Below are positions 26,518 to 35,265 of a stretch of 64,000 nt of DNA, one piece after another. The notes under the pieces were generated by a model. The model was not told the origin of the DNA and did not search any database. It saw only the letters and a list, made by a program, of their open reading frames with translations. Position numbers and translations under genes: made by a program. Source of the stretch: Brochothrix campestris. Lineage in GTDB: Bacteria; Bacillota; Bacilli; Lactobacillales; Listeriaceae. Where the stretch lies: positions 1,860,001 to 1,924,000 of the forward strand of contig NZ_CP175511.1 of assembly GCF_046058945.1 (NCBI RefSeq), read 5' to 3'. The number at the start of each line of letters is the position of its first letter. Position 1 is the stretch's first letter.

Positions 26518-26594
26518 ATTGTAACAAACAAACATAAATACCGTCAACTTATAATCGAACGATTTTACAAAGTATTTATTTAATGTTCGTGTTT
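26518..26594 (-). promoter_or_regulatory. Purine-operon promoter with paired PurR boxes
   Basis: Minus strand: TTGACG (26547-26542), an 18-bp spacer and TACAAT (26523-26518). Upstream lie two inverted PurBox-like sites: AAACACGAACATTA (26594-26581) and, on the other strand, ATAATCGAACGATT (26551-26564), separated by 16 bp. Both carry the CGAAC core of the B. subtilis consensus, and the 16-17 bp spacing is the classical one. PurR repression relieved by PRPP is expected. No guanine riboswitch was recognised in the roughly 75-nt leader. Confidence 0.8.
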
Positions 26595-26663
26595 TACACG
26601 TTTATTGTTTTCCTTATCACTAACTCGTTACACTTAACACCCTATCTGGCTATTTTGGGTGCT

Positions 26664-26713
26664 CAAAAAAAGGAATCGCAATGAGCGATTCCTGTCAGAT
26701 TGTAGACCAAGTC
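26664..26713 (-). terminator. glnK terminator preceded by the dispersed element (copy 3)
   Basis: Minus strand: GACTTGGTCTACAATCTG (26713-26696, one change) is followed by a 9-bp stem AGGAATCGC/GCGATTCCT (26693-26671) and seven T. A small AAGT/ACTT pairing lies just upstream. It should end the amtB-glnK transcript. The 26714-26855 stretch between the glnK stop and the element has no recognisable content. Confidence 0.85.
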
Positions 26714-26855
26714 CAACTTATTTACGAGCGCTGGTAAACAAGCGCTTGAACGACCTGTCGAATTGATAAACGCTTGAACAAACTGATTTCACTTTCGTTT
26801 CCCCTAATTCAATCAATGCAGTTTAGAACGGGCTTTAAAATACTTTCAGTTCTCC

Positions 26856-27209
26856 CTATAACGCTTCGCTACCTTCTTTACCAGTCCGAATATCAACAAC
26901 CTGTGAAATTGGATAAACGAAAATTTTACCATCACCAGGTTCGCCGGTACTCAAGATTTTTTTCGTGACATCAATCACCGTTTCGACCGGCACTTCATAC
27001 ACAACGATTTCAATCTTGATTCGCTCAAAGACGCTTGTATCATGTTTAACACCACGATATAATTCAAGTTCTCCTTTTTGAAGGCCTGTTCCCAATGCAT
27101 TTGTCACCGTAATACCGGTAATCCCAACTTCTTTCAAAGCTGTTTGCAACTCATAAAACTTGCCATCTCGTGTAATGATTTCAACTTTATAGATTCCTGT
27201 ATTTACCAT
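26856..27209 (-). CDS. glnK: PII nitrogen regulatory protein GlnK
   Basis: GlnK is a trimeric sensor of 2-oxoglutarate, ATP and ADP that plugs AmtB when nitrogen is sufficient. The 117-residue protein shows the PII fold: YKVEIITRDGKFYELQTALK, GITGITVTNALGTGLQKGEL, and the C-terminal GDGKIFVYPISQVVDIRTG. The T-loop reads YRGVKHDTSVFERIK, so the Tyr51 that is uridylylated in enteric PII is missing. Control by covalent uridylylation is therefore unlikely. It lies 15 bp after amtB. Confidence 0.95.
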   Translation of the reverse strand: MVNTGIYKVEIITRDGKFYELQTALKEVGITGITVTNALGTGLQKGELELYRGVKHDTSVFERIKIEIVVYEVPVETVIDVTKKILSTGEPGDGKIFVYPISQVVDIRTGKEGSEAL

Positions 27210-27224
27210 AGTATCATCCTCCTC

Positions 27225-28412
27225 TTATTCGCGGTAAGCCCGTTCCCCATGAATTGTTATATCTAACCCCGTTTGTTCTGCTTGTTTTGTAACGCGTAAA
27301 GATGTAACTAAACCAACAACCTTAGCAATCACAAACGTCATGACTGCTACAAATACAACCGTGATAATGATAGCTAAAAACTGATCCCAAACAAGCAGTG
27401 GATTTCCAGTCAATAACCCATCAACACCACCGACTGTTTTGTTAGCAAAGACACCTGTAAGTAGCGCGCCAATCGCACCACCCACACCATGTAAGCCAAA
27501 GGCATCAAGCGCATCATCATATCCTAAACGTGGTTTCAAGAACGTAATTGCCCAATAACACCCGGCTCCTGTTAACAAACCAATAAACAACGAACCAGTT
27601 AAGGTAACGAAACCTGCAGCTGGTGTAATACCTACCAAACCAGCTAATGCCCCACTCATCGTGCCTAGTAACGTCGGTTTCTTATTCACCACCCATTCAA
27701 GACCTACCCAAGCGACAATCCCAAAGACTGCAGCTGTACTCGTATTAACAAAGGCATGCATCGCGACATCGTTTAAGCTAAGCGCGCTCCCTGTGTTGAA
27801 ACCAAACCAACCTAACCACACGAGCGTACCACCAATACCTACTAAAGTTAAATTGTGCGGTAAGGTAACTTCTTTCCGTTTACCAAGCATTAACGCCAGT
27901 ACTAATCCCGTTACACCTGATGCAATATGTACGACCGTTCCTCCTGCAAAATCAAGGGCCCCGATATTAACACCGATAAAACCGCCCCCCCATACCCAGT
28001 GAGCAACGAAGGTATACACTAATAGTACCCATAAGGTGATGAACAATAACCATGCGCTAAATTTCATCCGTTCGGCTACTGCCCCACTAATAATAGCGAC
28101 TGTAATCGCACAAAAGGTCAGTTGGAACATCATATTTAAAACATCAGGAATCCCTTCCTTCGGAATGTTAAAACCAAGATCATTTAACCAGATATAATCA
28201 AAACCACCAAAGAAAGCATTGCCCTCTGAGAAAGCTAAACTATAACCAATCATTACCCATAAAATAGAAACAACAACAATTGCAGAAAAACTATACATCG
28301 CGGTACTCAAAACATTTTTCGTTTGTCCCATACCGCCATAAAAGAATGCCAATCCGGGTGTCATTAACCATACTAACAATGTGCAAAGAAATACAAAACC
28401 TGTATCTGCCAT
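27225..28412 (-). CDS. amtB: Ammonium transporter AmtB
   Basis: A trimeric ammonium channel of the Amt/Rh family. The 395-residue protein has eleven expected membrane helices; family motifs are MTPGLAFFYGGM, the pore region with AGGTVVHIASGVTGLVLALM (first of the twin His is HIAS) and DALDAFGLHGVGGAIGALLTG (second His). The start at 28412 (MADTG) lies after AAAGGAGA; the frame extends three codons further without reason. It forms an operon with glnK behind a promoter with a GlnR/TnrA box. Confidence 0.96.
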   Translation of the reverse strand: MADTGFVFLCTLLVWLMTPGLAFFYGGMGQTKNVLSTAMYSFSAIVVVSILWVMIGYSLAFSEGNAFFGGFDYIWLNDLGFNIPKEGIPDVLNMMFQLTFCAITVAIISGAVAERMKFSAWLLFITLWVLLVYTFVAHWVWGGGFIGVNIGALDFAGGTVVHIASGVTGLVLALMLGKRKEVTLPHNLTLVGIGGTLVWLGWFGFNTGSALSLNDVAMHAFVNTSTAAVFGIVAWVGLEWVVNKKPTLLGTMSGALAGLVGITPAAGFVTLTGSLFIGLLTGAGCYWAITFLKPRLGYDDALDAFGLHGVGGAIGALLTGVFANKTVGGVDGLLTGNPLLVWDQFLAIIITVVFVAVMTFVIAKVVGLVTSLRVTKQAEQTGLDITIHGERAYRE

Positions 28413-28468
28413 AAGAACCATCTCCTTTTAAGATAAGCATTTAGAAAGTTATCCTTCTATGAGATTGA

Positions 28469-28541
28469 ATTATACGGCAACTTTTAGGTACTAAGCAATA
28501 ATTGTCAGAATATTCCGTTATTTTTGTGAGATAAGCTAACA
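28469..28541 (-). promoter_or_regulatory. amtB-glnK promoter with GlnR/TnrA box
   Basis: Minus strand: TTGCTT (28498-28493), an 18-bp spacer and TATAAT (28474-28469). Upstream at 28541-28525 is TGTTAGCTTATCTCACA, an exact match to the GlnR/TnrA consensus TGTNA-N7-TNACA. Its position upstream of -35 suits activation as well as repression. This 190-bp gap between the AEC gene and amtB has no other content. Confidence 0.8.
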
Positions 28542-28600
28542 AAATTGGCGTTTTTGATAGCTTGTTAAGATAATACTGTTCTCGTTGGTTAATAAAACGC

Positions 28601-29554
28601 TTAAAACTGAATATTCGAAACTGCTAATAATAGGAACGGAATTGCAATTAAAGCTGTTAAGGTACTTAACGTCACCATGATTGCAGCGTAATCAGAATCC
28701 GCCCCACTTACCTTCGCAATCACCGGTGCATTGGTCATGACTGGCATTGCCGCTTGAATAATAAAAACCTCTTTCATCAGTTGCGGAATATCCGCATAAT
28801 AAACGATACATAACATCACAAAGGGCGATAAAATAAAGCGACCAAGTAAAATTCCCCAGGCATCCTTTGTTAGGCGAACATTTTCAAGACCCGCATTAAA
28901 AATACAAATCCCGATAAACAACATTGATAATGGCGTTGTCATACTGCCTAAATAATTCATATCTGCCATGATAAACGTTGGCAGTTTGACGTTAAACATC
29001 AACAAGGCAACCGCCACTAAAAAAGCGAGAAAAGGTGGTGAGAACACCCGTGATAAAGTCACTTTTAAAGAAGGTCGTTCGAGCTCATGTTCACCATCTT
29101 TGGCGATTAGATACGCACCAAGTGTCCAAAAACAAATCGTATTTGCCATGTAATAAATCAGCACATACGGTAAACTCGTTGTGCCAAACAACGCGAGGTT
29201 CACTGGTAAACCAATGAAAATCGTATTCGAATTAAGAAACATCGATTTAAAGGTGCCACGACGTCCTTCATTAACACCAACTACCTTAACTGCCAATAAT
29301 GAGAGTAAAAACATCACTGCCATTGATATAAAGGGATAGATTAACCCTGGAATTAAGTCAATCAATTGTGACCGTGTAAAATCCGTTAAAATATTATTAA
29401 CCATGTATAGCGGTAAAGCTACCATAATAATTAAGCGCACAATCACGCCGGTTGTTCGGTCATCGAACCACTTTTTACTGCATAAATAATAGCCAAGTGC
29501 AATCATCACTAAAATTGTTAAAATGCCTTCGGCGCCCTGTAAGAGAACCGCCAT
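28601..29554 (-). CDS. AEC-family transporter (auxin efflux carrier / malate permease type)
   Basis: A 317-residue membrane protein with about ten hydrophobic segments in two halves, typical of the AEC family. The N-terminal LTILVMIALGYYLCSKKW and the conserved NSNTIFIGLPVNLALFG (unwound helix region of the family) are visible, as is the later MPVMTNAPVIAKVSG stretch. Bacterial members carry malate, other organic anions or amino acids; the substrate here cannot be decided. I use Met 29554 because AAAGAGATG lies at proper distance, rather than Met 29563. It appears to be monocistronic. Confidence 0.85.
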   Translation of the reverse strand: MAVLLQGAEGILTILVMIALGYYLCSKKWFDDRTTGVIVRLIIMVALPLYMVNNILTDFTRSQLIDLIPGLIYPFISMAVMFLLSLLAVKVVGVNEGRRGTFKSMFLNSNTIFIGLPVNLALFGTTSLPYVLIYYMANTICFWTLGAYLIAKDGEHELERPSLKVTLSRVFSPPFLAFLVAVALLMFNVKLPTFIMADMNYLGSMTTPLSMLFIGICIFNAGLENVRLTKDAWGILLGRFILSPFVMLCIVYYADIPQLMKEVFIIQAAMPVMTNAPVIAKVSGADSDYAAIMVTLSTLTALIAIPFLLLAVSNIQF

Positions 29555-29630
29555 AAAAATCATCTCTTTCCTGTCCTTTTTTGAAACTATTTCATTATAC
29601 CATTACTCAACTACTACCGTGACTATTTGC

Positions 29631-29654
29631 AAAAAAAAACAGCCAAATGGCTGC
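29631..29654 (-). terminator. nrdDG terminator
   Basis: Minus strand: stem CAGCC/GGCTG (within 29653-29640) followed by nine T (29639-29631), 17 bp after the nrdG stop. Confidence 0.8.
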
Positions 29655-29669
29655 TCACTTTGTTATTTG

Positions 29670-30221
29670 CTAATCGTACTGTTTATAAAGTACAACCCGT
29701 CGTTGTTCACGGCTTTGTTTGACATCAATGATTTTTTGATTCAAACTGCCCCTAAAAGGTAAGTTCGGTCTAAATAAGGCTTGCTCGAACTTGCCATCGA
29801 CAAGCACATCACAGTAAGACAGTAATGCTTGTTTATCCGCACTCGCCTGACATAGTTCAGCATACGTATAGCCTGTCCAAATCCAAACATCACGTGTTTG
29901 ACCGTATAGTTCACGGAGCTTCCTCACAAGATCTAAACACACCTGCGTGTTCAAAAAAGGCTCCCCACCTAACAGCGACAGACCTGTCACACCTTCATGA
30001 CCAACATCCTTTAACACCTTGTCGGCAAAGGACGCACTGTATACCATGCCATAATTAAATGACTGAGCACTCTTGTTATAACAGCCTTCACAATTAAAGA
30101 GACAGCCTGATACATACACACTGCAACGTATTCCTTCACCATCAATCGCGTTAAATGGTTGATAGGACGCTATCCGTTGCTTACTAACCGCTTCAGCCAC
30201 CCATTGTTTCAGCTCACTCAT
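29670..30221 (-). CDS. nrdG: Anaerobic ribonucleotide reductase activating protein
   Basis: NrdG is the radical-SAM enzyme that makes the glycyl radical on NrdD. The 183-residue protein has the CxxxCxxC cluster motif as CLFNCEGC, an early GEGIRCSVYVSGC, and the SAM-binding GLSLLGGEPFLN. It overlaps the end of nrdD by 8 bp, as expected for a two-gene operon. Confidence 0.95.
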   Translation of the reverse strand: MSELKQWVAEAVSKQRIASYQPFNAIDGEGIRCSVYVSGCLFNCEGCYNKSAQSFNYGMVYSASFADKVLKDVGHEGVTGLSLLGGEPFLNTQVCLDLVRKLRELYGQTRDVWIWTGYTYAELCQASADKQALLSYCDVLVDGKFEQALFRPNLPFRGSLNQKIIDVKQSREQRRVVLYKQYD

Positions 30222-32085
30222 CGTTTGATGCCTTCGTATGTTTAACGCGATTTACAATTTCGTCGTGACGCCCATGAACCATTGGCCGCTTCACAGGATT
30301 TCCTAAATATCCACAGGTTCGCTTCACCACATCACAGGTCAGCGGATTGTGATTATGACAGGTCGGACATTCAAACCCTTTAGCAGTCGGTCTAAATTCG
30401 CCTTCAAAGCCACACTCAAAGCATTTATCAATCGGGGTATTCGTACCTAAATAAGCAACGCGGTCATAAGCATAATCCCATACGCTCTCAAGCGCAGCTA
30501 AGTTATGTACTAATACAGGGTATTCACAATAATGAATGAAACCACCTGACGATAAAGGGGCAAACGCTTTTTCATAGTCGATTTTTTCAAACGCCGAGAC
30601 TTTTTCTCGCACGTCATAATGGAATGAATTTTGATAATAATCCTTATCTGTCAAAAAGGCAATTTCGCCATAGCGTTCCCGGTCCATGCGATTAAAACGA
30701 TCAGCTAAACTTTCAGATGGAGTCGCATAGACACTAAACCAATAGCCAGTCTCCTCACGCCACTCAGCGGCATAGTCATTTAATTTTTGGAGCACACTTA
30801 AAATAAAGGCCTTCGCTTCGGTATTTTTTTCGGGATAAGCACCAAAGAAATGTGCCGCCAGTTCATATAATCCGAGATAGCCAATCGAGATTGTCGCTCG
30901 ACCGTCTTTAAACAACGTATCAACAGCCTCACCCTTTTGTAACCGTTCGCCGAAGGCACCATATTGGTATAAAATCGGGGCGTTTTCTGGCTTCGCTTCT
31001 TTTGTTCGTTCAATACGATATAGCAAGGCTTCTTTCATCGTCACCATCTGTTCAGCAAATAACTGCCAGAAACGCTCGCTATTAGCTTGCGAACGAATCG
31101 CTAAACGCGGTAAATTCAATGTCACCACTCCCATATTCATCCGGCCTGCATTTTCAAATTCGCCCTTCGCATTTTTCCAAGCCGGCAAAAAAGAACGACA
31201 GCCCATCGGCGCCTTGAAATCACCAGTAATCTCCACAAGCTTATCGTAGTTCAACACATCGGGGTACATCCGTTTTGCTGAACATTCTAATGCTAATTTT
31301 TTTACATCGTAATTGGGATCCGTCGTTTCCAAGTTTACGCCACGTTTCAAGCTAAACACCAACTTTGGAAAAATTGCGGTCTGCCGTTGTTTACCAAGGC
31401 CAGCAAGCCGTACGTTTAAAATGGCTTGTTGAATTTCACGCTCAATCCAAGATGTTCCCAGACCAAACCCTAAGGTCACAAACGGCGTTTGACCGTTGCT
31501 TGAATAAAGGGTGTTAATCTCATATTCTAAACTTTGCATTGCATCATAAATATCCTTCTTCGTAAATGACAGCGCATAGTCTTCACGTCGACTCGGTTCC
31601 ACCCATTCGCTCGCCTTAACGAGATGTTTTTCATAATTACACTCCGCATAATGCGCTAATATTTCATCAATCCGGTCAACTGAGCAGCCACCGTACTGTG
31701 AGCTCGATACATTCGCAATGATTTGCGCGATTTGAGCAGCTGCGGTTTGAATCGAATGCGGTGGCTCCACACTCGCATTCCCTATTTGAAAGCCATGTTC
31801 CAACATGCCTGCAATATCAATTAAACAGCAGTTCGTTAGCGGTTGATACGGTGAATAGTCTAAATCATGAAAATGGATATCGCCAGCCTCATGTGCTGCT
31901 GCAACATTTTCAGGTAACTGGTAACGCATCGCATAATACTTTGCTACAATTCCTGCCGTTAAATCCCGTTGCGTATTAAAAACCGTGCTGTCTTTATTCG
32001 CATTTTCATTCACAATATGTTTATCCTTACGCCATAATTTTTTGATGTCTTGTTCTAATGGCCTAAATCGCTTGTGCTTCCCCAT
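30214..32085 (-). CDS. nrdD: Anaerobic (class III) ribonucleoside-triphosphate reductase, without ATP-cone
   Basis: NrdD reduces NTPs to dNTPs without oxygen, using formate and a glycyl radical. The catalytic part is complete: ENANKDSTVFNTQRDLTAG, the substrate-loop region QYGGCSVDRID, MGCRSFLPAW, a C-terminal zinc site (CFECGF and CPTCHN) and the glycyl-radical region RTCGYLGNPVKRP. At 623 residues it is about 100 shorter than the usual Gram-positive enzyme, because the N-terminal ATP-cone (overall activity site) is missing. The start at 32085 follows GGAGGGATAGT, and no cone-like sequence is found in the 227 bp upstream. This resembles the cone-less phage T4 form. Confidence 0.93.
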   Translation of the reverse strand: MGKHKRFRPLEQDIKKLWRKDKHIVNENANKDSTVFNTQRDLTAGIVAKYYAMRYQLPENVAAAHEAGDIHFHDLDYSPYQPLTNCCLIDIAGMLEHGFQIGNASVEPPHSIQTAAAQIAQIIANVSSSQYGGCSVDRIDEILAHYAECNYEKHLVKASEWVEPSRREDYALSFTKKDIYDAMQSLEYEINTLYSSNGQTPFVTLGFGLGTSWIEREIQQAILNVRLAGLGKQRQTAIFPKLVFSLKRGVNLETTDPNYDVKKLALECSAKRMYPDVLNYDKLVEITGDFKAPMGCRSFLPAWKNAKGEFENAGRMNMGVVTLNLPRLAIRSQANSERFWQLFAEQMVTMKEALLYRIERTKEAKPENAPILYQYGAFGERLQKGEAVDTLFKDGRATISIGYLGLYELAAHFFGAYPEKNTEAKAFILSVLQKLNDYAAEWREETGYWFSVYATPSESLADRFNRMDRERYGEIAFLTDKDYYQNSFHYDVREKVSAFEKIDYEKAFAPLSSGGFIHYCEYPVLVHNLAALESVWDYAYDRVAYLGTNTPIDKCFECGFEGEFRPTAKGFECPTCHNHNPLTCDVVKRTCGYLGNPVKRPMVHGRHDEIVNRVKHTKASNDE

Positions 32086-32204
32086 ACTATCCCTCCATTA
32101 CTAATCGATATATAACTGATTTAAGGTTAGCACACACGCTCTCGACTTTTTTCACATTTTTGTATCCGTCATAAAGTTGTCGGTATTTTATTAAAGTTTC
32201 GTTA

Positions 32205-32238
32205 ACAAAAAACACCACCCTCTAATGAGGCTAGTGTT
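32205..32238 (-). terminator. Amino acid permease terminator
   Basis: Minus strand: hairpin AACACTAGCCTC/GAGGGTGGTGTT (32238-32211, one internal mismatch) followed by a T-run at 32212-32207. The remaining 32086-32204 stretch carries the nrdDG promoter region, where I could not define boxes with confidence. Confidence 0.75.
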
Positions 32239-32312
32239 AGCTTTTAGAAAGAGCGCTACTTTGCAACTAATTAACAAGACTTTCACTCCGAAAGTATAAG
32301 GTTGTAAAGCTT

Positions 32313-33725
32313 TTATTTCATCTTCGAATGATGACGGGCATATAAGAAGTAAACCGCGACGCCAATTAGCAACCACACGAGGAAGCGTAGCCATGTTTGC
32401 CACTGTAATCCGGCAATCAGCATTAAGCAAAAGAGGGCAGCCACAATCGGCAATACCGGTACAAAGGGTGCTCTAAATGAGCGTTTCAAATCGGGCTGTG
32501 TTTTCCGTAAAATAATAACGGCAATAGACACGAGGAAGAAGGCTGTTAATGTTCCGATGTTTACTAATTCAGACAAGACGTTCAAATTAATAAACCCTCC
32601 CGCTAAGGCACAAATCCCACCCGTAATTAACGTAGCGGTAAACGGTGTATCTGTTTTAGGATTTATTTTCGAGAATATTTTTGGAAACAGTCCATCACGA
32701 CTCATGGCATAGGCTACACGGGTCTGACCATAGAACATCACAATCATCACCGTCGTCATCCCTAATATGGCACCGACATTAACAATCCCTGCCATCCAGT
32801 TTTGATTCACTGACTGTAAGACATAGGATACCGGTGCTGCTAAATAATCAGCAAAATGAGGGTAATAAACAACCCCTGTCATAATGGCCGTCATAATCAC
32901 GTACAATATCGTACAAATTCCAAGTGAAATTAAAATCCCCCGTGGGATACTTTTTTGCGGATTCACCGTTTCTTCGGCGCTTGAGGATATCGCGTCAAAA
33001 CCAATATAAGAGAAAAACACAATGGATGCCGCTGGTAAAATACCAACCGATTCACCACCAGAATGTGTAAAGAAACCAAACGGAGCAAATGGTGTCCAAT
33101 TTTCGGGTTTAACATACCAAATTGTCACAACGATAAATAATAGCACAATTGCGACTTTTATGGCCACTAAGATGTTGTTCACCCGTTTTGTTTGGCGAAT
33201 GCCCATCGCGATGACCAAGGTGATAACACCAATAATAAAAATAGCCGGTAAATTAATAAAGGTCGTTTTATTAGCATAGGTTCCCGCAGCTGCGGTTAAG
33301 GCCTGCGGTAAGTGAATGCCAATACCTTCGATGAATGAGACCAAATACCCTGACCATCCAACGGATACGGTCGCAGTCGCAAGTAAATATTCTAAGATTA
33401 AATCCCAGCCAATAATGAAGGCTAAAAATTCACCTAACGTAATGTACGTATACGTATAGACAGAACCTGAAATCGGCACTGTCGAGGCGAATTCTGCGTA
33501 ACAAAAAGCGGCAAATAAGCAACAGAGTGCAGCCAGTACAAACGAAAGCATCAGTGATGGCCCCGCCTTTAACGCACCAACACCTGTTAAGACAAAAATC
33601 CCGGTTCCAATAATCGCGCCGATTCCTAAAAAGACGAGGTCAAAAGTGGTTAGTTCTTTCTTTAATGGTGATTGATAACGCAACAGCTCTGCGATGTCTT
33701 TCTTTTTAAAAAGTGAACTTGTCAT
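32313..33725 (-). CDS. APC-family amino acid permease (cationic amino acid transporter type)
   Basis: A 470-residue transporter with about twelve membrane segments. The N-terminus LTTFDLVFLGIGAIIGTGIF carries the APC glycine-rich loop; FFSYIGFDAISSSAEETVNP is the consensus helix 6 region of the CAT/YfnA group; MSRDGLFPKIFSKINPKTDTP is the usual cytoplasmic loop. The likely role is import of amino acids (B. subtilis YfnA type), perhaps branched-chain or cationic; the substrate is not evident. Met 33725 follows GGAGGTGTTACTG. It is monocistronic. Confidence 0.85.
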   Translation of the reverse strand: MTSSLFKKKDIAELLRYQSPLKKELTTFDLVFLGIGAIIGTGIFVLTGVGALKAGPSLMLSFVLAALCCLFAAFCYAEFASTVPISGSVYTYTYITLGEFLAFIIGWDLILEYLLATATVSVGWSGYLVSFIEGIGIHLPQALTAAAGTYANKTTFINLPAIFIIGVITLVIAMGIRQTKRVNNILVAIKVAIVLLFIVVTIWYVKPENWTPFAPFGFFTHSGGESVGILPAASIVFFSYIGFDAISSSAEETVNPQKSIPRGILISLGICTILYVIMTAIMTGVVYYPHFADYLAAPVSYVLQSVNQNWMAGIVNVGAILGMTTVMIVMFYGQTRVAYAMSRDGLFPKIFSKINPKTDTPFTATLITGGICALAGGFINLNVLSELVNIGTLTAFFLVSIAVIILRKTQPDLKRSFRAPFVPVLPIVAALFCLMLIAGLQWQTWLRFLVWLLIGVAVYFLYARHHSKMK

Positions 33726-33842
33726 CAGTAACACCTCCAAAAAATTGTCAATCAGCTCCTGCTTCTACTATATAATAGCGACTGAGCCGTTACCATCATT
33801 TCTCTAATGTTGTTCTAAATTAGAATTTTAGAATTAATATAT

Positions 33843-33872
33843 AAAAAAACACCCTCAAGAGGATGTTTTTTT
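33843..33872. terminator. Terminator after the DUF59 gene
   Basis: The hairpin AACAYCCTC/GAGGRTGTT has A on the left and T on the right, so it can work in both directions. It lies seven bases after the DUF59 stop on the minus strand. Confidence 0.75.
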
Positions 33873-33878
33873 ATTTAC

Positions 33879-34196
33879 TTAACGAATCCCTAATGCAATC
33901 TTCGCATAACGCGACATCCGGTCTTTGGTCCAAACCGGATCCCAGACGATATCGACCTTTGTCTCACTCACTTCTGGTAAATCTTCTAATGCACTTTCAA
34001 TCTGTTCAACAATGATGCCCGCTAACGGACACCCCATTGAGGTTAAGGTCATTGTTACAGTGCATAAGCCATCATCATCAATGTCAACGCCGTAAATTAA
34101 GCCGAGATTGACGATATCAATCCCAAGTTCTGGATCGATGACTTGTTCGAGACAAGCCAACATGTTATCTTGTAATTCTTCTGTCATTTCTGCCAT
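33879..34196 (-). CDS. MIP18/DUF59 family protein (SufT/YitW-like, Fe-S assembly)
   Basis: A 105-residue single-domain protein of the MIP18 (DUF59) family. It contains the conserved VIDPELGIDIVNLGLIYGV motif and the Cys of MTLTSMGCPLAGII, followed by the VDIVWDPVWTKDRMS end. Family members assist iron-sulfur cluster maturation or phenylacetate oxidation. In Bacillota the YitW/SufT type is thought to help load Fe-S proteins. There is no suf gene nearby. The start at 34196 follows AGAGGTGAGCTGA. The gene is monocistronic and divergent from the HAD hydrolase. Confidence 0.88.
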   Translation of the reverse strand: MAEMTEELQDNMLACLEQVIDPELGIDIVNLGLIYGVDIDDDGLCTVTMTLTSMGCPLAGIIVEQIESALEDLPEVSETKVDIVWDPVWTKDRMSRYAKIALGIR

Positions 34197-34352
34197 TCAG
34201 CTCACCTCTTTATCTGAAACAATTATAACAAATTCGATTGTTGAATGCTTGTATTATCTTTCGTCACTTGCCGATTGTTCATTTATGTGGCAAGATAGAA
34301 GTTACTTATACGCTAACACCTTTACTGATTAAGTAAAACTGAAAGGACTTTG

Positions 34353-35168
34353 ATGATGCAAAAAAAATTAATCGCCATTGATCTCGATGGCACAACGTTA
34401 CGAAATGATGCTACTATTTCAAATGAAACGAAACGCGTACTTGCTGAAGTTCGAGCGCAAGGACATGCCGTGATGATTGCTACGGGGCGCCCTTATCGTA
34501 TGAGCCAACAGTTTTATAAAGAGTTACGCTTAGATACGCCTATCGTCAACTTTAATGGGGCCTACTTACACCATCCAACCAACACACGTTACGAAGGTTT
34601 CCGGCAAAATATTGCTTTAAAAACAGCACATGATGTGTTTGATTTCGCAAAAACACTTGATCTCAACAATATCATTGCCGAAGTTGACGAGTCTGTCTAC
34701 ATTTGGAAAAACGATCAATCTGTTCCACAAAATATGCGTGAGGCTGATCCACGTCTGATTCATTATGGCGCCCCTTCACAACTGATTCAATCTGATCCAA
34801 CCGCCTTAATGTTCTCGGCAAATAATCAGCAACTCGCGACCATTAAAGCACAGCTCGATAGCGCCTTTGCTGGCGTGATTGAACACCGCAGTTGGGGCAA
34901 GCCTTACGAATATTTAGAACTGACAAAATCCGGTCTTAATAAAGCCGTCGCCCTCCGCCAAGCCGCCAGTGATCTCGGTTTTTCAATGGCTGACGTGATT
35001 GCCTTTGGCGATGCTGATAACGACTGGGAAATGTTAGCAGAAGCTGGTATCGGCGTAGCGATGGGAAATGCCGATGCTGAAACAAAACGGATTGCCAATG
35101 AAATCACCTTAAGTAATGAAGAAGATGGCATTGCTGCCTTCTTAACCGCTAATGTGTTGAACAAATAA
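34353..35168 (+). CDS. Cof-type HAD-IIB phosphatase
   Basis: This is about a 271-residue HAD-superfamily hydrolase: motif I AIDLDGTTLRND (nucleophile Asp), motif II MIATGRPY, a Lys in the KSGLNKAVALRQ region, and motif IV IAFGDADNDWEMLAEAG. The C2B cap lies between motifs II and III. Such enzymes dephosphorylate sugar phosphates, FMN or pyridoxal phosphate; the substrate is not predictable. Three start codons stand in a row (TTG-ATG-ATG); GAAAGGA favours one of the ATGs, and I take the first (34353). Confidence 0.88.
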   Translation: MMQKKLIAIDLDGTTLRNDATISNETKRVLAEVRAQGHAVMIATGRPYRMSQQFYKELRLDTPIVNFNGAYLHHPTNTRYEGFRQNIALKTAHDVFDFAKTLDLNNIIAEVDESVYIWKNDQSVPQNMREADPRLIHYGAPSQLIQSDPTALMFSANNQQLATIKAQLDSAFAGVIEHRSWGKPYEYLELTKSGLNKAVALRQAASDLGFSMADVIAFGDADNDWEMLAEAGIGVAMGNADAETKRIANEITLSNEEDGIAAFLTANVLNK

Positions 35169-35171
35169 TAT

Positions 35172-35206
35172 AAAGGCGCAAACCAAGTTGGTTTGCGCCT
35201 TTTTTG
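35172..35206 (+). terminator. Cof hydrolase terminator
   Basis: Perfect stem AAGGCGCAAACC/GGTTTGCGCCTT followed by T6. A second hairpin with T6, ACCGACC/GGTCGGT near 35243-35268, overlaps the end of addA and may back it up. Confidence 0.9.
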
Positions 35207-35265
35207 ACAGTTTTAACGGGTTGTTTTCACTGCTACGCTCCTACCGACCAACAATGGTCGGTTTT

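Noticed and set aside
32086..32204. NrdR or Fnr boxes before nrdD
   Set aside because: Candidates such as CAGTTATATATCGATTAG and TGTGAAAAAAGTCGAG match the consensus sequences only in part.
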